Assembly: GCA_002452615.1 (NCBI GenBank)
Contig: DKES01000013.1
Span: 1 to 29,472, forward strand
Length of the DNA stretch: 29,472 nt
Source: Patescibacteria group bacterium UBA6816
Lineage (GTDB): Bacteria > Patescibacteriota > Patescibacteriia > UBA2591 > UBA6264
Direction: 5' to 3'
Below the pieces are notes generated by a model. The model saw only the letters and a list, made by a program, of their open reading frames with translations. It searched no databases and was not told the origin of the DNA. A program made the position numbers and the translations under genes. Every line of letters begins with the position of its first letter. The first letter of the stretch is position 1. Below are positions 22,132 to 29,472 of this stretch, piece by piece.

Positions 22132-24594
22132 ATGAGTTATCAACAACAAGATTCAAAGGAAAAAGGGGCTAATCAATGGCTAGAATTATGGCAAAAAAAG
22201 GGTTTGTGGCAAGCTAAAGATAACCAACCCCAAAAAGAGTATGTTTTAGTAGAATTTCCTTATCCCTCTGGTTCAGGATTGCATATTGGGCATGCTTTTT
22301 CTTTTACCGGGGCTGATGTTTACGCTCGTTTTAGGAGAATGCAGGGGAAAAATGTGCTTTTTCCCATGGGTTGGGATGCTTTTGGTTTACCCACGGAAAA
22401 TTATGCTATTAAGAACAAAAAAAGTCCTCAAGAAGTAACTGAGAAAAATACTAAAGAATTTAAAAGACAAATGAATGAGTTGGGTTTTTCTTTTGACTGG
22501 GAAAGAGAAGTTAATACGACTGACCCTCAATATTATAAATGGACGCAGTGGATTTTTATTCAATTATTTAAAAAAGGATTGGCTTATAAAGAATCCCGGC
22601 CAATTAATTGGTGTCCTAGTTGTAAAATAGGGCTGGCTAATGAAGAAGTGATTGAGGGAAAATGTGAACGGTGCGGAGCAGTTACTAGTCAGAAAAAAAT
22701 GAACCAATGGATTGTTAAAATTACTCAATACGCGGACCGATTAATTGAGGGTTTAACTAAAACAGATTTTATAGAAAAAGTTAAGACCGCTCAAATAAAC
22801 TGGATTGGAAAAAGTCAGGGAGCTCAAGTGGTTTTTAAAATAAAAAATCAAGACCAAGAATTAAAAGTTTTTACTACTCGACCAGATACTCTTTGGGGAG
22901 CTACTTTTATGGTTATTTCCCCAGAACATGAAATTATTAAAGATATTTTAAAAAAATCATCAAAGGAAAAACAAAAAGAAATCAAAGATTATTTAAATCA
23001 GACCAAGAAAAAATCAGATTTAGAAAGAACAGAATTAGCCCGAGAAAAAACCGGAGTTTTTACTCAATGGCAAGCAATTAATCCGGTTAATAATCAAGCT
23101 ATCCCTGTTTGGATTTCTGATTTTGTTTTAGCTTCTTATGGAACCGGAGCAATTATGGCTGTGCCCGCGCATGACCAAAGAGACTGGGAGTTTGCTCAAA
23201 AATTTGATTTACCAATTATTCCAGTTATTCAACCTCCCCAAGATTGGGATTTTAATCAAAAGGCTTATCCTGAAGTAGAACAAGGTCTTTTAATTAATTC
23301 TCCTCCAATTAATGGTTTGACCCCGGCTCAAGCTTTACCTCAAATGATTGAGTGGTTAAAAGAAAAAAAAATTGGTCAACCAGCTGAGAATTATCATTTA
23401 CGAGATTGGATTTTTTCTCGTCAACATTATTGGGGAGAACCCATTCCCATGGTTTATTGTCCGCGTTGCGGATGGCAACCAGTTAAAGAAGAAGATTTGC
23501 CGGTTGAATTACCGCGAGTAAAAAATTATCAACCCACTCAAACTGGAGAAAGTCCTTTGTCAAAAATAACTGATTGGGTTAAAACTACTTGCCCGGTTTG
23601 TCAAGGAGAAGCAGAAAGAGAAACAGACACCATGCCTAATTGGGCTGGTTCAGACTGGTATTTTTTAAGATATCTTGACCCTCAGAATCAATCTTCTTTA
23701 GCTGATAAAAAAAAGCTTGAAGATTGGTTACCGGTGGATATTTATATTGGGGGAGATGAACACAATACTCTGCATTTATTATATTCTCGCTTTATTTATC
23801 AGTTTTTATGGGACCTTGGAGTAGTGCCTCAAAAATATCCTGAGCCTTATCAAAAAAGAATTTCCCACGGGGTAATTTTAGGGCCGGATAATCAAAGAAT
23901 GAGTAAATCGCGAGGAAACGTTATTATTCCAGAACAGATTTTAAAGAAATATAAAAAATACGGTGCTGATATTTTAAGAATTTATTTAATGTTTATGGGG
24001 CCTTTTGAGGGAACCATGGCTTGGAATGATTCCGCTTTAACCGGCGTTAAAAAATTTTTAAACAAAATAGAGGATTTTTTAGATTTACAAATAAAAAATA
24101 AAAATTTTTTGTCTTTAGAAAAAGAAAATCCTTTAATTCATCAAACCATAAAAAAAGTAAGCCATGATATTGAAAAATTAAGATTTAACACCGCCATTGC
24201 TTGTTTAATGGAATTTTTAAATACGGCGCGAGAACAAGAAAATCCTTTAACAAAAAAAGAATGGGAGAAATTTCTTATTCTTTTATCTCCTTTTGCTCCT
24301 TTTTTTGCCGAAGAACAGTGGCACAAGATTTATCCAGAAAAAGAGAATCAGAGTATTTTTGCCAAAGCTTGGCCTGATTTTGATTTGAATTTAGCTCAAA
24401 AACAAGAAATAGAATTAGTAATTCAAATTAATGGTAAAGTAAGGGATAAAATTTTAATGGCCCCCAAGGTTTCTGAATCAGTGGTTCAAAAAATGGTTTT
24501 AGCGCGGGAAAAAATTAAAACTTATCTAAAAGGAAAAAAAATAAAAAAGATAATTTTTGTTCCTGATAAATTAATTAATTTGGTGGTAGAATAA
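22132..24594 (+). CDS. leuS: Leucyl-tRNA synthetase
   Basis: 820 residues from ATG 22132. A TTG 57 bases upstream in frame would add a hydrophobic stretch with no family counterpart, so the ATG is preferred. It charges tRNA-Leu in the cytosol. The class I signatures are present: HIGH at 51-54 in PYPSGSGLHIGHAFSFTG, and RMSKS (589-593), with Arg for the usual first Lys. Zinc-ribbon cysteines appear in WCPSCKIGLANEEV with CERCG, and again in CPRCG with CPVCQ. The CP1 editing domain, which removes mischarged amino acids, lies around 220-410, with TRPDTLWGATF near 249 and GTGAIMAVPAHDQRD. It is followed by a 182-base repeat-filled spacer before rsmA. Confidence 0.97.
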   Translation: MSYQQQDSKEKGANQWLELWQKKGLWQAKDNQPQKEYVLVEFPYPSGSGLHIGHAFSFTGADVYARFRRMQGKNVLFPMGWDAFGLPTENYAIKNKKSPQEVTEKNTKEFKRQMNELGFSFDWEREVNTTDPQYYKWTQWIFIQLFKKGLAYKESRPINWCPSCKIGLANEEVIEGKCERCGAVTSQKKMNQWIVKITQYADRLIEGLTKTDFIEKVKTAQINWIGKSQGAQVVFKIKNQDQELKVFTTRPDTLWGATFMVISPEHEIIKDILKKSSKEKQKEIKDYLNQTKKKSDLERTELAREKTGVFTQWQAINPVNNQAIPVWISDFVLASYGTGAIMAVPAHDQRDWEFAQKFDLPIIPVIQPPQDWDFNQKAYPEVEQGLLINSPPINGLTPAQALPQMIEWLKEKKIGQPAENYHLRDWIFSRQHYWGEPIPMVYCPRCGWQPVKEEDLPVELPRVKNYQPTQTGESPLSKITDWVKTTCPVCQGEAERETDTMPNWAGSDWYFLRYLDPQNQSSLADKKKLEDWLPVDIYIGGDEHNTLHLLYSRFIYQFLWDLGVVPQKYPEPYQKRISHGVILGPDNQRMSKSRGNVIIPEQILKKYKKYGADILRIYLMFMGPFEGTMAWNDSALTGVKKFLNKIEDFLDLQIKNKNFLSLEKENPLIHQTIKKVSHDIEKLRFNTAIACLMEFLNTAREQENPLTKKEWEKFLILLSPFAPFFAEEQWHKIYPEKENQSIFAKAWPDFDLNLAQKQEIELVIQINGKVRDKILMAPKVSESVVQKMVLAREKIKTYLKGKKIKKIIFVPDKLINLVVE

Positions 24595-24596
24595 AA

Positions 24597-24636
24597 GATT
24601 AAAACATTAGAACACTAGAACACTAGAACATAAAAA
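24597..24636 (+). repeat. Octamer tandem array (CATTARAA type), 5 units
   Basis: Units GATTAAAA, CATTAGAA, CACTAGAA, CACTAGAA, CATAAAAA directly after the leuS stop codon. It is the same family as 6473-6512 and 11452-11475. Confidence 0.75.
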
Positions 24637-24639
24637 CAA

Positions 24640-24755
24640 GGAAAATGGCTGTAAGGAAAACGGAAAATAGTAATAGAGAGTAGAAAAATAATACCAATTT
24701 CCAACTTCCAGTTTCCATTACCAATTTCTAATTTCTATATAACTAATTTCCAATT
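24640..24755 (+). repeat. Heptamer arrays (GGAAAAY, then AATTTCY)
   Basis: The rest of the leuS-rsmA spacer. The left part has purine heptamers GGAAAAT (24640-24646) and GGAAAAC, GGAAAAT (24655-24668). The right part is a near-perfect period-7 array from 24696: AATTTCC, AACTTCC, AGTTTCC, a six-base unit, AATTTCT, AATTTCT, a break, then AATTTCC, AATT. The left units resemble the reverse complement of the right ones. No gene is visible. Confidence 0.7.
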
Positions 24756-24776
24756 ATAGATTATTTTACATTTTTT

Positions 24777-25601
24777 ATGGTGTCTTTGAAGGAAATTAAA
24801 ACTCTTTGCCATCAATATTCGATTCAACCTTTACGCCGGCGCGGTCAAAATTTTTTAATCAATCAAGGAATAATTGATAAAATTATTAAAGCGGCTGATT
24901 TAAACAAACAAGACACTATTTTGGAAATCGGAGCCGGGTTAGGAACATTAACCAAAGCAATAGCTAAAAAAGTTAAAAAAGTAATTGCCGTAGAAATAGA
25001 CCGAGAGCTAGTTAAAATTTTAAATCAAGAATTAAATTCTTTTAAAAATATTAAAATTTTAGCCACAGACATTCGCCAATTTGATCCAAGGGAGTATAAT
25101 TTAAAAAATTATAAAGTAGTGGCTAATTTGCCTTTTAATGTTACGGGATTAGTTTTAAAAAAGTTTTTAAGTTTTTCTCAAAAGCCTGATTTAATGGTTT
25201 TAATTTTACAAAAAGAAGTAGGAGAAAGAATTATTGCTCAACCTCCTCAAATGTCTCGTTTATCAGTAATGGTTCAGTTTTATGGCCAGCCTCAAATAAT
25301 AGCTCAAGTAAAAAAGAATAATTTTTGGCCTTGTCCTCAAGTGGATTCAGTTATTTTAAAAATAGATTTAAACAAAAAACAAGTAAAAAATATTTCTTCG
25401 GATTTTATTGAAAAATTTTTTAATTTAGTTAAAGCCGGATTTTCTTCACCGCGTAAATATTTAATTAATAATTTAATTAAGCACCGCCTTTTAGATAAAA
25501 CCACGGGGCAAAAGATTTTTTTAAAAACAAATTTAAATTTTAAAATCAGGGCTCAGGAATTGTCAGTCGTTCAGTGGATAGATTTAGCAAAAAAAATATA
25601 G
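24777..25601 (+). CDS. rsmA: 16S rRNA dimethyladenosine transferase (KsgA/RsmA)
   Basis: 274 residues. It dimethylates the two adjacent adenines in the 3'-terminal hairpin of 16S rRNA, using S-adenosylmethionine, late in small-subunit assembly. The N-terminus has RRRGQNFLINQGIIDKII, the SAM-binding motif I is LEIGAGLGTLTKAI (49-62), motif II includes VIAVEIDREL, and the catalytic NLPF (117-120) in VVANLPFNVTG is the form expected for N6-adenine methyltransferases. The C-terminal helical domain with FSSPRKYLINNL completes the family. The length is normal. The ATG sits behind an A/T stretch with no Shine-Dalgarno. The TSP3-repeat gene follows six bases after its TAG stop. Confidence 0.95.
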   Translation: MVSLKEIKTLCHQYSIQPLRRRGQNFLINQGIIDKIIKAADLNKQDTILEIGAGLGTLTKAIAKKVKKVIAVEIDRELVKILNQELNSFKNIKILATDIRQFDPREYNLKNYKVVANLPFNVTGLVLKKFLSFSQKPDLMVLILQKEVGERIIAQPPQMSRLSVMVQFYGQPQIIAQVKKNNFWPCPQVDSVILKIDLNKKQVKNISSDFIEKFFNLVKAGFSSPRKYLINNLIKHRLLDKTTGQKIFLKTNLNFKIRAQELSVVQWIDLAKKI

Positions 25602-25606
25602 TTTTT

Positions 25607-26305
25607 ATGATTGAAAAAAAGGATAGAAAATTATTAGTTTTAATAAGCTTTTTTGCTCTTTTAGCGGTTCTTTTAGGTTATGGTCAGATTAAAGGCGCAA
25701 TTTATGCTCCTTTCCCTCAATTAATTATTAAAGACCAGCAAATTAATGAGTCCTCAATTCAAGAAGAAATTTTTGATTCTCTTTCTCAACAAGATACTGA
25801 TGAAGACGGGTTGTCTGATTTTGATGAAATTTTTGTTTATGGCACTTCAGCTTATTTACCAGATACAGATGGTGATGGGTTTACAGACAAAGAAGAGATA
25901 GAAGCAGGAAGTGATCCCTTAGACCCCCTTTCTACTCCTTATTGGCAACCAGAATCCCAGCCTGAGACTGAAATAGAAGAACCCGAAACAAGCTTTTCTT
26001 TAGAAGAAATATCACCAGAAGAAATTAGAAATTTTCTAATAGAAAGAGGAGGATTAAGTCCAGAAATTGTGGATAATTTAGATGACAAAACCTTAATTGA
26101 GGTGTATAATAAAACTAAACAAGAGACTGGAATTGATTTAAAAGAATTAGGAGCTTCTGATGATTTAGAGTTCCAATTTTCTAATTTAGAAATAGAAGAA
26201 ATAAGGCAATTATTGATTAAAGAGGGGGTGGATGAGGAAATGTTAAATTCTTTAGATGATTCAACCCTGGAACAATTGCTTCAAGAAACTCTTTCTAATT
26301 TTTAA
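25607..26305 (+). CDS. Membrane-anchored TSP3-repeat acidic protein
   Basis: 232 residues from ATG 25607; a GTG at 25574 overlapping rsmA is possible but gives a worse N-terminus. A membrane segment (about 8-26) anchors an extracellular acidic protein. Residues 62-105 hold two calcium-binding thrombospondin type-3-like loops: DTDEDGLSDFDEIFVYGTS and DTDGDGFTDKEEIEAGSDPL. After a Pro/Glu linker come two related helical segments, PEEIRNFLIERGGLSPEIVD (138-157, continuing to about 168) and IEEIRQLLIKEGVDEEMLNS (196-215, continuing to about 226), an internal duplication I do not recognise. Calcium binding is inferred from the Asp pattern. It lies between rsmA and the giant Cys-rich secreted protein, starting 15 bases before it, so it may serve the same surface structure. 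Confidence 0.7.
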   Translation: MIEKKDRKLLVLISFFALLAVLLGYGQIKGAIYAPFPQLIIKDQQINESSIQEEIFDSLSQQDTDEDGLSDFDEIFVYGTSAYLPDTDGDGFTDKEEIEAGSDPLDPLSTPYWQPESQPETEIEEPETSFSLEEISPEEIRNFLIERGGLSPEIVDNLDDKTLIEVYNKTKQETGIDLKELGASDDLEFQFSNLEIEEIRQLLIKEGVDEEMLNSLDDSTLEQLLQETLSNF

Positions 26306-26320
26306 CTTTTAAAAACATTT

Positions 26321-29300
26321 ATGAATTCTAATTTTTTAAGAAAAAGAATTCTTCCCTTTTGGCTAACCATTTTTTTATTGGTTAGTTTATTTTTTCCTCA
26401 ACCAGCTCAAGCTCAGCTTATTACCCATGATATTCCTCAGGCTATTTTTCAGGCGGCTAAATGGATTGGAGAAAAATCCTGGAATTTATTAGAAAAAGCC
26501 TGGGAACAGGGAGGGGCGATTGCTTATCGAAACACTATTAATTTTTATTTAGGAGAAATGGCCAAGCAATCGGCTGAATATATTGCTAGTGGAGGAAAAG
26601 GTCAAAAACCAATGTTTTTGGCTGACCCAAATTATTTTTCCAAGATGAAGGACCAAGCCTTGGGAGAATGGATTAACCAAACGGCCCAGTCCTTTACTGG
26701 TTTTACTGGTAAAAGTCTTTGTGACCCCATGGACCCAACCCTTAAGTTTAAAATGTTAGTTGGTCTTGACCCAAAATATAAAGAAATGATGTTTGACCCA
26801 GAAATGAGATGTTCTTGGAGTCAATTAAAAGAACGAGGAGAAGCTTTGGCTAAGGCAAAAATTTTTGATTTTGATGTAGAGCTTAAACAAGGCCGCGCCG
26901 GCCATTATCGGGCAGAATTAGCCCCTCAAATTGAAACAGATCCTGGTTTATATAATGAAATTAAAGAAACTCTACTCGTTTTTATTGAAAAGGAACTAGC
27001 GCCAGTCCACGATAATCTAGAAAGGTTAATGGAGAAAACAAAGGCAGGAATTGAAGAGATTAAAGAAGCAGACAAACAACATCTAGCAGATGAATTTGAA
27101 CAATCTGAAGAGGACTGGAAAAAAGTTAAACAATCTTTTCAATCCATGGACATTTTTCAGGTAAATGAATGTTTTAAAAAAAATAAAAATGATTTTTGTA
27201 AAAAAAGTTTATGTCGTTCACTTTGTTTTTCAGGAATGAACGAATCAGAATGTTTATTTGGGGACACTTATCAAATTTGTTTAGACAGTCCCTCTTTAAA
27301 TGCGACTCAAAAAAAAGTCAAAGCCATCACTGATTGGATAGACGAAGGAATAGAAGGAGTTAAAGGTGTTTCTAAAGAATATGCTAGTTTTTTAGCTCCT
27401 GCACCAGTAGATTATTTAGCTGACCTTAACCGGTCCTATAATCCAGAAGCCAGTGATGTGGCTGTTTTATTTAAAGCAGAAAGTGATTTATTTGCTCGAC
27501 AAGCGGATATGATTGAAAAGTCCAAGTTTATGCAGAGTTTATCCGGAGATATTAATCGTTTAACATCTAAAATCTCTGATATTACTTTAACTCCGGGAAG
27601 TAGTATTCGGGCCGAATGGGAAGGAGCGATCCAAGATGGTTCTGCGGGGCCAAAAGAATATACTGGAGTGGCAGTGGCAGATGCTTTAGGGGTTTTTACT
27701 AATACTTTAGTTAGTAAACTTATTGAAAATCTTTTTGACAAAGGATTAAATCCTGAAGTTTCTCCAGATGTGGCCCGGAGTCAACCTTATTTAGGTGCTG
27801 ATTCTTTAACTAATCCTGATGCCGGAGTAGTTCGACCGGACAGAGAACAAAGTTCTATTTTATATGCAGATTTAGCGACAGCTCAAATAAAAAAAGGAGG
27901 AGAAATAACTATTTATGATGAATTTCTTGTTTGTCCTCCAAACAAGAAATATGCGGTGCCAAATAATTGCTTAATTAGTTATCAGACAGCCAAGGCCATG
28001 GAACAGGGTTTAACTATTTGGGAGGCTATGGACCAGAATCTTTTAAATCCAGACGTTTTTGTAGGAAGAAAGGGAGATACTGATGGCTTTTTTAGTTATA
28101 ATAATATTAAAAAATTAAGAAGATATCGTATTTTTCCTTTAGGATTAGAAATTGCCGCTAAATTTAACAAAGAAAATGACAGAGAAGCTTCTTTAAAAGT
28201 AATTGTTGATAATTTTTATAACCAGGAAAGTCCTTATTATCATTTAGTAGACCCTAATTGGGTTTTAAAAACTTTTACTTATCAGTGTGATTTAATGGGA
28301 TATTCAGCCATTCCGGTGGCCAATAGTTCTAATCGTCAAGAAACTTGTCTTGATTTAAAAGATTGTATTCATGAGAATGAAAAGGGAGAGTGTGATACTT
28401 GGGCTTATTGTACTCGGGAAAAAAATATTTGGCGTTTTGATGGAGAAGCTTGTGCTTCTTATTATAATACTTGTCAAACCTATACCAGTGTTAAAGGTAA
28501 TCAATCCACAGCCTATTTAACCAATACTTTGGATTTTGCCGATTGTGATCCTAATAATGCTGGTTGCCAATGGTATTGTGGTAATTGGGATAATAATTTA
28601 AGTAGTTTAGGCGGTTGGGCTTGTGTTGAACCAGGGCTTTCCCAAAGAGAAAGTGGAATAGAAGAATGTTCTCAAGGAGAAATTTGTGACCAAGAAAATG
28701 GTTGTTTTTGCGAGGGGACCAATGGAGGTTGCTTAGTTTCTTTAGGCGAACAAAGTTGTTCTTTTTCTGTTTATGAAGAATATGAAGACAATGAAAATGT
28801 AATGTTTTTTAATAACCAAGTGGCAATTTGTTCAGAAAAAGATTTAGGTTGTCATGAATATGTTAGGATTCCCTTAGATTTAGACCCTTTAGATATTAAT
28901 CCGAGCGAATTTAAAGAGGAGAATCCTGAGTTATGGGAAAATAATAAAATATATTTTCAAAATCCAGATTCATGTTCAGCTAAAGAAGTTGGTTGCGAAC
29001 TTTATACCCCGGTTTCTAGTGCTTTAACCGTCCCGGGAATTGTTCAAGAAGAAGATAAATGTTCAGTAATGTGTTTAGGTTATGAAACTTTTCAAGAAAT
29101 GCCAAGTAATTTTGAAAATTCTTCTCGCTGGGTTAATTTAATTCCTAGCCTAGCTAATACTTGCCAAAATCCGGGTTGTGAAAGTTTTACTAATTTAGAA
29201 ACAGAAAGAACAGAATATTATTCTTATCTTCGCAGTTGTGTTAAAACCAATGCCTCAGATGAGGCCATTATAGACCAAGACGGAACAGTTTTAGGTTCTC

Positions 29301-29472
29301 CTCAAACAGAAATGTGCGAACATTATTTTACTTGGATTAGTTCAGAAGAGACTGGTTATCAATTAAAAGAATATTTTTTAAAAAAAGATAACACTGGCGG
29401 ACCAGCTAAAGTTAGTGAACAACCTAATTTAGATTGGGGAGAATGTAAAGATAAAGAAGATGCAGAAACAAA
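26321..29472 (+). CDS. Giant secreted cysteine-rich protein (partial, runs off the window)
   Basis: Open for 1050 codons from ATG 26321 to the window end without a stop. The signal peptide is convincing, with probable cleavage after Ala31 (PAQA, then QLITHD). The next stretch (WIGEKSWNLLEKAWEQGGAI, then AKQSAEYIASGGKGQKPMF) resembles N-termini I recall from large CPR surface proteins near pilin or T4SS genes; that memory cannot be verified here. Residues about 215-260 look like a coiled coil, and a disulfide-type cluster follows (ECFKKNKND, then FCKKSLCRSLCF). From base 28283 on, 28 cysteines fall within about 400 codons, suggesting many disulfide-bonded modules outside the cell. No named domain is recognised. 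Large Cys-rich mating-pair proteins (TraN type) are an analogy only. The C-terminus, and any membrane part, are missing. Confidence 0.8.
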   Translation, partial: MNSNFLRKRILPFWLTIFLLVSLFFPQPAQAQLITHDIPQAIFQAAKWIGEKSWNLLEKAWEQGGAIAYRNTINFYLGEMAKQSAEYIASGGKGQKPMFLADPNYFSKMKDQALGEWINQTAQSFTGFTGKSLCDPMDPTLKFKMLVGLDPKYKEMMFDPEMRCSWSQLKERGEALAKAKIFDFDVELKQGRAGHYRAELAPQIETDPGLYNEIKETLLVFIEKELAPVHDNLERLMEKTKAGIEEIKEADKQHLADEFEQSEEDWKKVKQSFQSMDIFQVNECFKKNKNDFCKKSLCRSLCFSGMNESECLFGDTYQICLDSPSLNATQKKVKAITDWIDEGIEGVKGVSKEYASFLAPAPVDYLADLNRSYNPEASDVAVLFKAESDLFARQADMIEKSKFMQSLSGDINRLTSKISDITLTPGSSIRAEWEGAIQDGSAGPKEYTGVAVADALGVFTNTLVSKLIENLFDKGLNPEVSPDVARSQPYLGADSLTNPDAGVVRPDREQSSILYADLATAQIKKGGEITIYDEFLVCPPNKKYAVPNNCLISYQTAKAMEQGLTIWEAMDQNLLNPDVFVGRKGDTDGFFSYNNIKKLRRYRIFPLGLEIAAKFNKENDREASLKVIVDNFYNQESPYYHLVDPNWVLKTFTYQCDLMGYSAIPVANSSNRQETCLDLKDCIHENEKGECDTWAYCTREKNIWRFDGEACASYYNTCQTYTSVKGNQSTAYLTNTLDFADCDPNNAGCQWYCGNWDNNLSSLGGWACVEPGLSQRESGIEECSQGEICDQENGCFCEGTNGGCLVSLGEQSCSFSVYEEYEDNENVMFFNNQVAICSEKDLGCHEYVRIPLDLDPLDINPSEFKEENPELWENNKIYFQNPDSCSAKEVGCELYTPVSSALTVPGIVQEEDKCSVMCLGYETFQEMPSNFENSSRWVNLIPSLANTCQNPGCESFTNLETERTEYYSYLRSCVKTNASDEAIIDQDGTVLGSPQTEMCEHYFTWISSEETGYQLKEYFLKKDNTGGPAKVSEQPNLDWGECKDKEDAET

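Noticed and set aside
24597..24755. CRISPR array in the leuS-rsmA spacer
   Set aside because: The repeats are 7-8 bases and contiguous, without spacers, and there are no cas genes.
27436..27741. Minus-strand open frame inside the giant Cys-rich gene
   Set aside because: It is antisense to a continuous, signal-peptide-bearing frame and has no recognisable features.

Overview
The window looks like a contig piece from an uncultivated, very AT-rich bacterium of the Patescibacteria (Candidate Phyla Radiation), most likely Parcubacteria-like. This rests on compact gene packing, overlapping genes, most genes lacking a Shine-Dalgarno sequence, several small T4SS-type pilin-like proteins (the TrbC/VirB2 style common in CPR genomes), a bifunctional phosphoglucose/phosphomannose isomerase, and intergenic micro-repeats of a kind I associate with these genomes. 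The taxonomy is an inference. The standard code fits: 24 complete genes end in TAA (20) or TAG (4), and none ends in TGA.

Layout. 1-4.9 kb, cell envelope: a GtrA-like membrane protein and an anchored C39-like peptidase on +, converging on a shared hairpin with a coiled-coil lipoprotein-like gene and a class A penicillin-binding protein on -. 5.1-8.6 kb: an orphan sugar-type solute-binding lipoprotein followed by four pilin-like genes; the first pilin carries a peptidoglycan-binding domain, and the last two share a recently homogenised segment. They end at a bidirectional terminator. 8.6-10.5 kb, on -: a family 2 glycosyltransferase and PGI/PMI isomerase. 10.6-12.1 kb: yebC and ruvC separated by a repeat-rich spacer. 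12.1-19.7 kb: a tight + strand run overlapping ruvC, made of a minimal GH15 glucoamylase-like enzyme, glycogen synthase, two tandem GH57 enzymes (the second with an embedded UVR motif), an APH-fold kinase and a PHP phosphoesterase, closed by a strong terminator. 19.8-22.0 kb, on -: a LysM/CHAP wall hydrolase followed by an FSU-domain lipoprotein of Bacteroidota type. 22.1-26.3 kb, on +: leuS, a repeat-filled spacer, rsmA and an anchored TSP3-repeat protein. 26.3 kb to the end: a very large secreted cysteine-rich protein that runs off the window.

How the genes work together. PGI/PMI, GlgA, GH15, the two GH57 enzymes and perhaps the kinase form a plausible alpha-glucan storage and mobilisation module. 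PBP1A, CHAP/LysM, C39, GtrA and the PG-binding pilin belong to the envelope and surface. The pilins and the giant Cys-rich protein may belong to a surface appendage or DNA-uptake apparatus, but no T4SS ATPase is present in this window. No gap between genes exceeds about 300 bases. No rRNA, tRNA, CRISPR array or transposase was found.
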